A stretch of 14,556 bases of DNA from DASVUC01 sp036387255. Its GTDB lineage: Bacteria; Planctomycetota; Phycisphaerae; Tepidisphaerales; Tepidisphaeraceae. Shown piece by piece: positions 5,843-13,758 of the stretch. Position 1 is the stretch's first letter; every line of letters starts with the position of its first letter. The notes beneath the pieces are model-generated. The model had not been told where the DNA came from and ran no database searches. It saw nothing but the letters and a program-made list of their open reading frames with translations. The translations under genes and the position numbers were made by a program. Location: contig DASVUC010000021.1 of NCBI GenBank assembly GCA_036387255.1, forward strand, positions 1 to 14,556, written 5' to 3'.

Positions 5843-6970
5843 GTGGCCGATGATCTCGTCAGTTTTCACGAACGGGTGATGAGCGGAAGCGATCGTTCCC
5901 TCGCAGTTCAAGCGCTGCGCGGCGCGCTGGCAGCGGTCGAGCCTTTCTATGCAGGAGTGATGCGCGCCCGAAACTTCGCATATGACAGAGGGATCAAGAG
6001 AACCCACGCCCTCCCCCGCCCTGCCGTCGCCGTAGGCAACCTGACCACCGGCGGCACAGGAAAGACACCCGTCGTCCGCTGGCTCGCCGAACAATTCGCC
6101 AATCACCGCCTGCTCCCCGCGATCCTGATGCGCGGCTACCGTTCCACCGAAACCGCCGGCTCCGACGAGCAGCGAATGCTCGCGCAGCATCTGCAAAATA
6201 GAGCCCTGGTCATCGCCAACCCCGACCGTCTCGCCAGCGCTCACCTTGCCATGCACAACGATCCGCAGCCGGACGTGTTCGTGCTCGACGACGCCTTCCA
6301 GCATCGCCGGGTCAGGCGTGATTTCAACCTGCTGCTCATCAGCGCCACCAACCCCTTCGGCTTCGGCCATGTGCTCCCAAGAGGCCTGCTGCGAGAACCG
6401 CTCAAAGAGATGGCCCGCGCCGACGCCATCCTGATCACCCGCCAAGATCAAGTCGCACCCTCGGAAATCTCACATTTGAAATTTCAAATCCGCAGCTACA
6501 CGAGCGCCCCTATCTACCAATCCGCCCACGTCATCACCCACCTGGTGTCCAACCAGCGAACGGCAACGCTGGCGGAACTCTCCTCCGAATCGCTTTATCT
6601 GTTCTCCGGAATCGCCAATCCCTCCAGCTTCTTCGCCAACTTCCCCTCCCGCGTCGGCACCATGCCATTTCCCGACCATCACGCCTATTCAGCGCAGGAT
6701 CTCGCGAAAGTGCGCGAGGACGCCGCGAAACTTGGCGCATCCCTGCTGGTGACGACGGAGAAAGATTTCGCGAAGCTCGCCTCCTTGCCCAACGTAAACG
6801 AGGGTCTGCCCATCTACCGCGCCCAGCTCCAGATCCGTTTCGAAGCTGATGACGCGCAGAAGCTCTGGACGCAGATCGTCACAACGCTGCCCGGCCTTGC
6901 GTCGTTGGCTGCGTCGCCGGTTGCCGAGGCTCCAGCTTCCGCCACTTCAGCCCAGCGAGCGCAGCCATAA
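5843..6970 (+). CDS. lpxK: Tetraacyldisaccharide 4'-kinase (LpxK)
   Basis: LpxK phosphorylates the 4' position of the lipid A disaccharide at the inner membrane, late in the Raetz pathway. This 375-residue copy shows the P-loop GNLTTGGTGKTP (65-76), RGYRS (97-101), the acidic-His motif LDDAFQHRR (148-156), LPRGLLREPL (178-187), PDHHAYS (277-283) and TTEKDFAKL (304-312). It is longer than typical members (about 330-345, from memory), with an N-terminal lead and an Ala/Ser/Pro-rich tail after about 350. Start: GTG at 5843, with no Shine-Dalgarno; a later in-frame start such as ATG at 5879 is possible. Residues 207-218 (SEISHLKFQIRS) are encoded by heptamer-repeat sequence like that upstream of gluQ. 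Presence of LpxK implies an LPS-type outer membrane. Confidence 0.92.
   Translation: MADDLVSFHERVMSGSDRSLAVQALRGALAAVEPFYAGVMRARNFAYDRGIKRTHALPRPAVAVGNLTTGGTGKTPVVRWLAEQFANHRLLPAILMRGYRSTETAGSDEQRMLAQHLQNRALVIANPDRLASAHLAMHNDPQPDVFVLDDAFQHRRVRRDFNLLLISATNPFGFGHVLPRGLLREPLKEMARADAILITRQDQVAPSEISHLKFQIRSYTSAPIYQSAHVITHLVSNQRTATLAELSSESLYLFSGIANPSSFFANFPSRVGTMPFPDHHAYSAQDLAKVREDAAKLGASLLVTTEKDFAKLASLPNVNEGLPIYRAQLQIRFEADDAQKLWTQIVTTLPGLASLAASPVAEAPASATSAQRAQP
6462..6489. repeat. Four heptamer-repeat units inside lpxK
   Basis: CGGAAAT, CTCACAT, TTGAAAT, TTCAAAT run in unbroken 7-bp phase and match the YTGARAT units of the array at 4741-4885; TTGAAAT is identical. They encode the EISHLKFQI segment in frame. 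The local AT-richness contrasts with the surrounding GC-rich coding sequence. Confidence 0.7.
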
Positions 6971-7031
6971 CCCCCAAACCCACCAGGGCGACAACAACGT
7001 ACCGCCCGTTGCTCAAAGCCTGATCGCGCAT
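6879..7031 (-). CDS. Possible 50-residue single-TM small protein, antisense to lpxK 3' end
   Basis: From ATG at 7031 the minus strand encodes 50 residues: MRDQALSNGR, a clean hydrophobic stretch (RYVVVALVGLGVMAALAGL, about 10-28), then WRKLEP and a polar tail ending at TGA 6879. The profile (polar N-terminus, one TM, positive flank) is that of a genuine small membrane protein rather than a high-GC shadow frame. It overlaps the last 92 bp of lpxK, exactly where LpxK has a low-complexity extension. There is no Shine-Dalgarno at usual spacing, but TATTAT lies 9 bp upstream (7046-7041), fitting the leaderless pattern of nearby genes. An in-frame TGA lies six codons before the ATG. Not recognised; it could still be chance. 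Confidence 0.4.
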   Translation of the reverse strand: MRDQALSNGRYVVVALVGLGVMAALAGLKWRKLEPRQPATQPTTQGRAAL

Positions 7032-7153
7032 CGACGTCTGATAATATCCTCATCCTCCCGCTGATGCTTTCGAGAAGGGCGAGGCGCTGGTAAAACAGGC
7101 GCAGTCGGTTGTTGTTCCCGATCCCGCGAAAAGGGTGCCCGCAACCTCGCAGC

Positions 7154-7159
7154 TATAAT
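7154..7159 (+). promoter_or_regulatory. Perfect -10 hexamer TATAAT before the GH123-like gene
   Basis: A consensus TATAAT, followed by CC as is the lpxK TACAAT, ends 12 bp before the ATG at 7172. No -35 match at 16-18 bp and no Shine-Dalgarno are present. The predicted leader is only about 6 nt. The rest of the 201-bp gap after lpxK (6971-7171) holds only the possible antisense small ORF. Confidence 0.5.
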
Positions 7160-7171
7160 CCTGCACGCTCA

Positions 7172-10117
7172 ATGATGCGACTTCGTCCGCTCTTGTTGAC
7201 CTTCGCGCTGCTCTCGCTCAGTTGCTCACCACAGGGCAACAAGGGTAAGCCTGCGCCAGGCGATGGACCCGTCGCAGGCGTAAAGCTGCAAGGCGTGAAC
7301 CTCAACGACCCCGTCCGCCCGATCCCACACGATCAGCCCATCATCATCGGCGCCGCCAAAAACGAGTGGGCCAGCTTCTCTCTTCAAATCACCAACCTCC
7401 CCGCCTCCGCGCCCAGGGCCGGTTACTCGCTTCGCATCCACGCCCCCGAGCTGCCGGAAGGCAAGGCCACCATCTCGGCGAAGAACTTCCAAGCCGCGCA
7501 AATCCTCCCCATGCCGGTCGACGTCAACCGCGCCGGCTACGTCCGCCAGACAGGCCTCAGCGTCTCTGATCATCCGCTGCCCCGCGCGCTTCTGCCCATC
7601 AAGCAGGAGGACGGCATCGTCGATCTTTCCGCACTGCGTGATCCGAACAATCCCCTCGACCCCTCCTCCCGCGCCAAGCAATCCAACGAGCCGCTCCTGC
7701 TCTGGGTTGATTTGCACGTCCCCGCCCAGACCACCCCCGGCGAATACACCGCAAGCGTCGACCTCGTCCCCAACGGCACGCGCAAACCCGTCGTCTCGGT
7801 GCCCGTCAAAATAACCGTCTACGACTTCGAGCTCCCCGCCGATCGTCATCTGCTGATGATCAGCCAGATCGATTGGGAAGATCTCAAGCGGCTCTATCCC
7901 GAGCAGTTTGAAACCGTCGCCCCGCGCCTGCTCAGCCGTCGCGATGAGCGCTGCGCCGGCACCGTGCAGGTGCTCGATTCGCTTCAGAAGCTCGCGCAAG
8001 CGCACCGCACGCAGGTCAGCGTGCCCCGGCTTCAGCCCGTCGTGAAATGGCAGCTCGGAAACACTAGGGTCGATTGGGAAGATCTCGACACGGTGATCGA
8101 GCCGTGGCTGAGTGGACAAACCTTCGACGACCATATTCCCCTCGGCTATTGGCCCCTGCCCGCCGTCGATTTCCTCGACCAGGTCGAGAAGCAGTCCCAG
8201 CTCGATTACTGGGCGCAGGCCGCCGCGCATTTCGATGAGAAGAACTGGCTCAATCGCAGCGCCGTCTGGATCGAATCGCTCTCCTCCGGCCGCCCCTCCT
8301 CCGCGGAATCCCTCGAACTTTCCGCTCGGGCCGCGGAGATTCTCGCACGCCACCCCAAGATGCGGGTCACGCTCCCGCTCGAGGAAGATCAGCTCCAGCT
8401 GGCCTCGTCGCGCAACCAGAACTTCATCCAGACCAAGACCACCGAGCGCGTCCTCGCATCCGCGCCGGGAATCGTCTTCTCCTCTCCCCTCAAGAGCTGG
8501 CCCGACGGCGTCGCCAGGCCCGCCCACTGGCTGCGCACCGACATCCCCGGACTCGTCCCCTACGTCGGCGCCGGCGGCGATGAGCGCGACGTCCGCGTCT
8601 GGTCACACCTCGCCTTCCTCCGCCAGGCCAGCATGATCCTCTGGGGCTCCCCGCTCCCGCGCACCGACACGCCCCGACAGGCCGCCGACCCGAATGACCT
8701 GATCTGGTTCTATCCTGGCCAGTGGTTCGGCGTGAACAATCCGCTGCCCACGATCCAGCTCAAATGGCTCCGCCGCGCCCAGCAGGACTACGAGTATCTC
8801 CTGCTCAACAAGCAGCGCGGCGACGCAACCAACGCCGCCCTCATCGCGCGGCTCATCACCAAGCCCGTCGAGATCGCGCCCGGCCAGATCCCCGATCCCA
8901 CCTACAGCCTCATGTGCGGAACCAGCGATCACACCGCCTGGTCCGAAGCGCTGCGGCTGCTCTCCAGCCGAATCCTCCTTCGCACGCCTGGCCAGCCGCT
9001 CGATAACCTGCGCCGCGACGCGCTCGACCTGCAACTGCTCCGCTGGTGCGCACCCCAGGAGCAGCCCGTGCTGATGAACCGCACGGTGCAGTGGCAGATC
9101 GATCGCCCGCCCGGCGCGATCGCATCGCACTGGCTCAATCTCCGCGTTGGCATCGACATCTACAACGCATCCGATGTGCGCCCCGATCAGAACCTGCTCC
9201 AGTGGACCGCCATGCCCAAGGGCTGGGAAGTCAAGCCGCAGCCCGCCGTAATCCCGGCCTTATCCACCTACCGCGTGCATCGCAACGCTATGGAGGCTCG
9301 CTACAACCTGACCGCCGTCGATTCCCGCGATCACCGCGCGGCGGAACTCACCTTCACCAACGGCTACAACCGCCAGGAAACCAGGCTCAAACTCTTCCTC
9401 CCCGTCGCCCCCAGCGATCGCCTCCCCCCCGGCGGACTCAAGATCGACGGCTCGCTCGAAGACTGGAACGAAGCCGACGCCGTCCAGGCCGGGCCGATGA
9501 TCCGCATGTTCAATCGCCCCGCCCTGCACAAGCAGGAAATGCAGCTCGCGCAGAGCAACGCGCAAGTCTTCACCGGCTGGGCCGATGAAAACCTCTACGT
9601 CGCCTTCAAGCTCGACGGCATGAGCAAGAACCGCATCGAGCAGTCGCGCAACTTCGTCGATTACCAGTTCCGCCGCGCCTGGGGCGAAGACCTCTGCGAA
9701 ATCCTCCTCCAGCCCCTCTTCGCAGACAACACTGCCGGCCCCGTGCTGCACATCGTATGCAAACCCACCGGCCACTGGGTCGAACGCAAGAGCGACGGGC
9801 GCACCAGCGCCGATCCCTGGCAACCCTACGAAGGCGCCGGCATGCGCTACATGGCCAAGCTCGACACCTCCACCGGCACCTGGCGCGGCGAAGTCGCCAT
9901 CCCCTGGAAAGCCATCATGGAATCCAACAAGGGAATCCCCCCCTTCCTCCGCTTCAATTTCTCCGAACACACCCACGCCACCGGCGAATCCTCAAGCTGG
10001 GCCGGCCCCGTCGACTTCGGCCGCGACGACAACATGACCGGAATTCTGTACCTCCGAGAACCCAACGAACCCGGCATGGCAGGCCAACCAAATCGCACCG
10101 CGCCGACCATTCCGTGA
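7172..10117 (+). CDS. Large secreted GH123/DUF4091-like protein with CBM9-like C-terminal domain
   Basis: This 981-residue protein begins with an export signal (MMRLRPLLLTFALLSLSC) followed by a Gly/Pro-rich linker. C18 may be lipidated, but the lipobox is imperfect (Ser at -3). Residues about 35-225 form a beta-rich domain (KNEWASFSLQITN, TTPGEYTASVDLVP, VPVKITVYDFELP) typical of the N-terminal part of GH123-like proteins. A middle alpha-beta region ends in the DUF4091/GH123 signature FYPGQWFGVNNPLP ... LRRAQQDYEYLLL (about 513-545). After a beta linker, residues about 755-965 (IDGSLEDWNEAD, WADENLYVAFKLDG, GEVAIPWKAI) look like a CBM9/DOMON-type sugar-binding module. The usual DEP motif at the end of a core strand appears as VWIES (365-369), so hydrolase activity is uncertain. 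Start: ATG at 7172; ATG at 7175 is equally possible. It converges on the SDR with 17 bp between stops. Confidence 0.8.
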   Translation: MMRLRPLLLTFALLSLSCSPQGNKGKPAPGDGPVAGVKLQGVNLNDPVRPIPHDQPIIIGAAKNEWASFSLQITNLPASAPRAGYSLRIHAPELPEGKATISAKNFQAAQILPMPVDVNRAGYVRQTGLSVSDHPLPRALLPIKQEDGIVDLSALRDPNNPLDPSSRAKQSNEPLLLWVDLHVPAQTTPGEYTASVDLVPNGTRKPVVSVPVKITVYDFELPADRHLLMISQIDWEDLKRLYPEQFETVAPRLLSRRDERCAGTVQVLDSLQKLAQAHRTQVSVPRLQPVVKWQLGNTRVDWEDLDTVIEPWLSGQTFDDHIPLGYWPLPAVDFLDQVEKQSQLDYWAQAAAHFDEKNWLNRSAVWIESLSSGRPSSAESLELSARAAEILARHPKMRVTLPLEEDQLQLASSRNQNFIQTKTTERVLASAPGIVFSSPLKSWPDGVARPAHWLRTDIPGLVPYVGAGGDERDVRVWSHLAFLRQASMILWGSPLPRTDTPRQAADPNDLIWFYPGQWFGVNNPLPTIQLKWLRRAQQDYEYLLLNKQRGDATNAALIARLITKPVEIAPGQIPDPTYSLMCGTSDHTAWSEALRLLSSRILLRTPGQPLDNLRRDALDLQLLRWCAPQEQPVLMNRTVQWQIDRPPGAIASHWLNLRVGIDIYNASDVRPDQNLLQWTAMPKGWEVKPQPAVIPALSTYRVHRNAMEARYNLTAVDSRDHRAAELTFTNGYNRQETRLKLFLPVAPSDRLPPGGLKIDGSLEDWNEADAVQAGPMIRMFNRPALHKQEMQLAQSNAQVFTGWADENLYVAFKLDGMSKNRIEQSRNFVDYQFRRAWGEDLCEILLQPLFADNTAGPVLHIVCKPTGHWVERKSDGRTSADPWQPYEGAGMRYMAKLDTSTGTWRGEVAIPWKAIMESNKGIPPFLRFNFSEHTHATGESSSWAGPVDFGRDDNMTGILYLREPNEPGMAGQPNRTAPTIP

Positions 10118-10134
10118 TCCGCCGCCTCAAGCTG

Positions 10135-10917
10135 CTAAACACCTTTCGCTAGAAACCCGCCGTCGACGATGATGGTTTCCCCCGTCGTATAACTCGCCGA
10201 CGGGCTAATCAGATACACCGCCGCCCCCACAAGCTCCTCCGCACTTCCAAACCGCGCCATCGGCGTGTGCCCCTTCAGCCACTCACCGCGCGGCGTCCCT
10301 TCAATCAGCGACCGATTCAGATCCGTCGGAAACACCCCCGGCGCGATCGCGTTCACGCGAACACCGATTGACGCCCACTCATTCGCCAGCCCGCGCACAA
10401 GCCCCAGCACGCCCGACTTGCTCGATGCATACGCCAGCACCTCGCTCAGCGAAATAAAGCTGTTGAGCGACGCGATAAACAACACGTTCCCCCGCTGCCC
10501 CTGCGCATCAGGCGTTTGATCCTTCATCACCGCCGCCGTTTCCCGCGCGACGATGAACGACCCCGTGAGATTGATCCGGACGATGCGCTCAAACTCCTCC
10601 GTGCTCACTTGCAGCGAAGGCTTGCGCGCAATCACCCCCGCCGCGTTCACCACCGCATCGATTCGCCCAAACGCCCTTACCGTCCGCGCCACCGCATCCC
10701 GCACGCTCTGCTCGCTCGCAACATCAAGCTGCACCGCGTCATGACCGGCGCCCAGCTCGCTCTTGATCGCCGCCACCTTCTCGGGGTTCGTCGATCCCGC
10801 CATGATCCGCGCCCCCGCCTGCGCCATGCCCAGCGCGATCGCCCGGCCAATCCCCGACGTCCCGCCCGTGACCAGCACAACCCGTCCAGTAATGTCCAGT
10901 CCTTTGTAAAACCCCAT
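10135..10917 (-). CDS. Short-chain dehydrogenase/reductase, KduD/UxuB-like
   Basis: This 260-residue classical SDR has TGGTSGIG (17-24, cofactor loop), LDVAS (64-68), NAAG (91-94), INLTG (115-119) and the catalytic S150, Y163, K167 (YxxxK). The C-terminal VDGGFLA is typical of the family. The segment FIASLNSF ... AYASSKSGVLG ... ANEWASIGVRVNAIAPG closely recalls KduD (2-deoxy-D-gluconate dehydrogenase) and gluconate 5-dehydrogenase-type SDRs. Bacillus UxuB (fructuronate reductase) also belongs to the SDR family. With a uronate isomerase-like gene 12 bp upstream, reduction of fructuronate to mannonate or a similar keto-sugar step in the cytoplasm is the best guess. Start: ATG at 10917 with AAGGAG 8 nt upstream. 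It is the last gene of the operon. Confidence 0.85.
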   Translation of the reverse strand: MGFYKGLDITGRVVLVTGGTSGIGRAIALGMAQAGARIMAGSTNPEKVAAIKSELGAGHDAVQLDVASEQSVRDAVARTVRAFGRIDAVVNAAGVIARKPSLQVSTEEFERIVRINLTGSFIVARETAAVMKDQTPDAQGQRGNVLFIASLNSFISLSEVLAYASSKSGVLGLVRGLANEWASIGVRVNAIAPGVFPTDLNRSLIEGTPRGEWLKGHTPMARFGSAEELVGAAVYLISPSASYTTGETIIVDGGFLAKGV

Positions 10918-10929
10918 CGCAGTGGCTCC

Positions 10930-12252
10930 TTATCGCCTGAGAAAGCCGAGAAAATTGTCCTTCAGGAACTGACGCGCATCGCGCTCGATCTCCGCCCGCG
11001 TCAGGTTCCAGCCCGTCGCAATCAAATCGCGATACTTATCCACCAAAACGTTCCCGATAATCCGCCGGCTGTGGTCCCACTTGTAGATGAGCTGATCCAG
11101 GATGCGCGCATCCGAATGCTGAGGCACAAACGTCGGCCCCAGCAGCTCGATCCGCATCCGGGTGATCTCATCGATCAGGCTCGGGTTGTTCAAAAACCAC
11201 CAGCAACCAAACGGCAGCAGGTTCCCGAACTTCCGCGCCGCCACGCACAGCTCATGCTGGTTCTCGCGCGCCAGCATCGTCACCAGAAACTTGTTCTCCG
11301 GAAACCGCCGGCACAGGTTCACCACCGACCCCACATCCGCAATCCCCACCATATCCCCCGCATCCTTCAGCGCCGGATTCACCTGCAACCGCGATCCGAT
11401 CATCATCGCAAACGGCAGCCCATGCTCCGCGCAAACCGGCAGCACGACCTTCTCAATCATGGTCTGCCCATCGCGTGCAATAGGCAGCTCCGGATCCGCC
11501 GGATAATGGAAATCCGGCGGCAAGCTCACCGCCAGGTAGATCGCCTTCATCCGGATGATCCACTCATTCAGGAACCGCCGCGCCTCCAGGATCGTGTGTT
11601 CATCGATCTCCTGCCGAACCGTGTACCCCCACTGGTTCATCTTCTTCGCCGCCGCCGGATAATCCCGCAGCAGCGGATCGATTCGCAACACCGCGCTGAA
11701 GCGCGCATCCTCGCCCACGTCGCCCCCATCCAGCCACCGCCCGCGCTCATTGTCATCGAACACCGCATTGGTCATCGTGATCTTCGACACATTCGCGCTT
11801 TCCATCACCCGGTCGATGTAGTCGTTCGGGTCCTGCTCCGCAAAGTGCTTCCGCAGCTTCTCCAGCGACCGCTCGGAAGGATCGAATCCCAGCTTCTGCA
11901 TCGTCGTCAGCACGCCCCGGCACGCTTCGGAAATCGGTGTGCTCTCGATGAACACGTGCTTCCAGATGTGATCCGCCTGCTGCTGCTTGCTCATCTTCCA
12001 GAACTGCTCGTAAGGCATCTTGCTCGGTGGCACGATGCGATACACCTCCGAGATCAGGTAGTGATACGTCACCAGTTCATCGATCCCCCACAGCATCAGC
12101 CCCTTCGGATCAACCTTCCCCGTCCGGTTGGGAACCGGCGTGCCAAACGTCGGCGGATAAACGTGCGTGTGCATGTCCACCACCGGCTGCTTCGCCAGCA
12201 CTTCATGCACCACGCTGTTCAACTGATCCGGCTGAATCACAGGGTTGTTCAT
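10930..12252 (-). CDS. Uronate isomerase-like amidohydrolase (UxaC superfamily)
   Basis: This 440-residue protein has the metal-binding HxH of the amidohydrolase fold (VDMHTH, H28 and H30). It also has several UxaC-type blocks: WGIDELVTYHYL (55-66), FGCWWFLN (348-355, UxaC FGSAWWF), and SDAR ... HSRRI (380-398, UxaC DSR ... HEYFRRI). UxaC interconverts glucuronate/fructuronate or galacturonate/tagaturonate in the cytoplasm; typical length is about 470. The UxaC block QLHIG appears here as AMMIG (282-286), so a usual active-site histidine is replaced by Met. This may mark a planctomycete subfamily with another sugar acid as substrate. Start: ATG at 12252 with GGGAGA 8 nt upstream. It lies 60 bp after the sulfatase stop and 12 bp before the SDR start, all one strand. 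Confidence 0.8.
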   Translation of the reverse strand: MNNPVIQPDQLNSVVHEVLAKQPVVDMHTHVYPPTFGTPVPNRTGKVDPKGLMLWGIDELVTYHYLISEVYRIVPPSKMPYEQFWKMSKQQQADHIWKHVFIESTPISEACRGVLTTMQKLGFDPSERSLEKLRKHFAEQDPNDYIDRVMESANVSKITMTNAVFDDNERGRWLDGGDVGEDARFSAVLRIDPLLRDYPAAAKKMNQWGYTVRQEIDEHTILEARRFLNEWIIRMKAIYLAVSLPPDFHYPADPELPIARDGQTMIEKVVLPVCAEHGLPFAMMIGSRLQVNPALKDAGDMVGIADVGSVVNLCRRFPENKFLVTMLARENQHELCVAARKFGNLLPFGCWWFLNNPSLIDEITRMRIELLGPTFVPQHSDARILDQLIYKWDHSRRIIGNVLVDKYRDLIATGWNLTRAEIERDARQFLKDNFLGFLRR

Positions 12253-12312
12253 GCGTTATCTCTCCCGAACCAGATAGCATACCCGCCCCACCCGCGGAAG
12301 TTGCAATGCCCG

Positions 12313-13758
12313 TCACTCGCGCTCAATCAGTCCGTTTGCCGCATCCCACTTCTGATACGCCTGCGTCAGCTCCTTCACAATCTCCGGATGACGTTCGCTC
12401 ACATCTTTCTGCTCCGCCAGGTCATCTTTGAGGTTGAACAGTTGCGGCTTGTCCGAGCTCGGCCCCTTGATGATCCAAGACTGCACCCGGCCGTCTTTCC
12501 CATCCGACTGTCGCGACTTCACCAGCTTCCAATCGCCCTTTCGCACGGCCCATTGCTTCTGGAATTTCCAGAACAGTGTCCGCTCCCCCGCTCCATTCGA
12601 AGTCAGACTCTCCCCGTCCAGCTTCATCTCATCCGTGTTAACACCAGCCGCCTGCAAAAACGTCGGCATCAGATCCAGCGACGAAACCACCCGATCGCTC
12701 ACCTCCCCCGCCTTGACCTGCGCCGGCCACCGCATCATCAGCGGCACCCGAATGCCCCCCTCGAACAGCGTGTACTTCGACGCCCGCAGCGGCCGATTGT
12801 CCCCACCGGTGTTCGGCGATCCACCGTTGTCCGAGATGAACGTGATCAGCGTATTCTCCGTCTGCTTCAACGCATCCATCGCGTCCAGCAGCCGCCCCAC
12901 GTTCTCGTCCAGGCACGCCAGGTTCGCCAGCAGGTACTTCCGCATCTCCGTCTCATTCGTCTTCCCCAGCCGGTTGTACGAGTTGTAATAATCCACGTAC
13001 TTCCCCATCGTCTTCGGATCGTACAGCGGGATCGGCGACACCCCATACCGATCCAGGTACTTCTTCGGCACCTGCTGCACGATGTCGTGTACCGCGTTGT
13101 ACGCCACGACAATAAACACCGGCTGATCCGGGTGGCTCTTCAGAAACTCAATGGCGTGATCGGTGAAGAGGTCAGTCGTATATCCCTCGGAGATACTCTT
13201 AAAGGTGTCATTAAAATCCAGCGCACCGATGTTTGCGCTCGTCTCATGAGGATCAGGCGTCTGCTCCTCGATCTCACGCGTAAGCTGGAAGTAATCATGC
13301 GCATGCCCCGAGAAGCCCAGGTATTGATCGAACCCATGCCGCATCGGATACCGCCGGTCCTCCCGGCTCGCCAGCGGATGCCCATAATCGTTCTTCCCAA
13401 GATACAGCGTCGCATACCCCGCCTGCTTCAGCCGCTCCGCAATCGTCGGAACGCTCTTCGGGAGCTCATAAACCCACCCCGCCTGCTTGCTCCACCGCTG
13501 CTGGTACCGCCCGGTCAGCAAGCCTGTGCGCGAAGGACTGCACACCGGCGCGCTCACGTAGCCCGAAGAAAACCGAACGCCGCCCCGCGCGATACGATCA
13601 AGGTTCGCCGTCTGAATATCCGGCGCATGCCCCGGATACGCGCTGCAATCTCCATACCCCTGGTCATCGCTGACGATCAGCACAATGTTCGGCGCCCGCG
13701 CTGCTGCCGACACAACCTGCGCGATCACGACCACCATCCCGATCATCCACGTCTTCAT
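12313..13758 (-). CDS. Secreted type I (formylglycine) sulfatase
   Basis: This 481-residue protein has a signal peptide (MKTWMIGMVVVIAQVVSAAA, cleavage near ARA) and the alkaline-phosphatase-superfamily sulfatase fold. Sulfatase motifs are PNIVLIVSDDQGYGD (metal D31, D32), CSPSR at 73-77 (C73 converted to formylglycine by FGE) followed by LTGRY, K122, H224, SDNGG (D310, N311) and K328 in ASKYTLFEGGIRVP. The GKWHLG motif is changed to GKNDYG, so the second residue set (His in arylsulfatase A) is Asp124. Sulfate-ester removal from a polysaccharide in the periplasm or outside is the likely role; the substrate cannot be told from sequence. Start: ATG at 13758 with AAGGAG 5 nt upstream, overlapping the previous stop as ATGA, which implies translational coupling. 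Confidence 0.92.
   Translation of the reverse strand: MKTWMIGMVVVIAQVVSAAARAPNIVLIVSDDQGYGDCSAYPGHAPDIQTANLDRIARGGVRFSSGYVSAPVCSPSRTGLLTGRYQQRWSKQAGWVYELPKSVPTIAERLKQAGYATLYLGKNDYGHPLASREDRRYPMRHGFDQYLGFSGHAHDYFQLTREIEEQTPDPHETSANIGALDFNDTFKSISEGYTTDLFTDHAIEFLKSHPDQPVFIVVAYNAVHDIVQQVPKKYLDRYGVSPIPLYDPKTMGKYVDYYNSYNRLGKTNETEMRKYLLANLACLDENVGRLLDAMDALKQTENTLITFISDNGGSPNTGGDNRPLRASKYTLFEGGIRVPLMMRWPAQVKAGEVSDRVVSSLDLMPTFLQAAGVNTDEMKLDGESLTSNGAGERTLFWKFQKQWAVRKGDWKLVKSRQSDGKDGRVQSWIIKGPSSDKPQLFNLKDDLAEQKDVSERHPEIVKELTQAYQKWDAANGLIERE

Noticed and set aside
5558..6451. A 297-residue open frame on the minus strand
   Set aside because: It is antisense to gluQ and lpxK, which carry clear catalytic motifs; the shadow frame has none.
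7226..8527. A 433-residue open frame on the minus strand
   Set aside because: It is antisense to the GH123-like gene, Gly/Asp/Glu-rich without domains, and a typical high-GC shadow.
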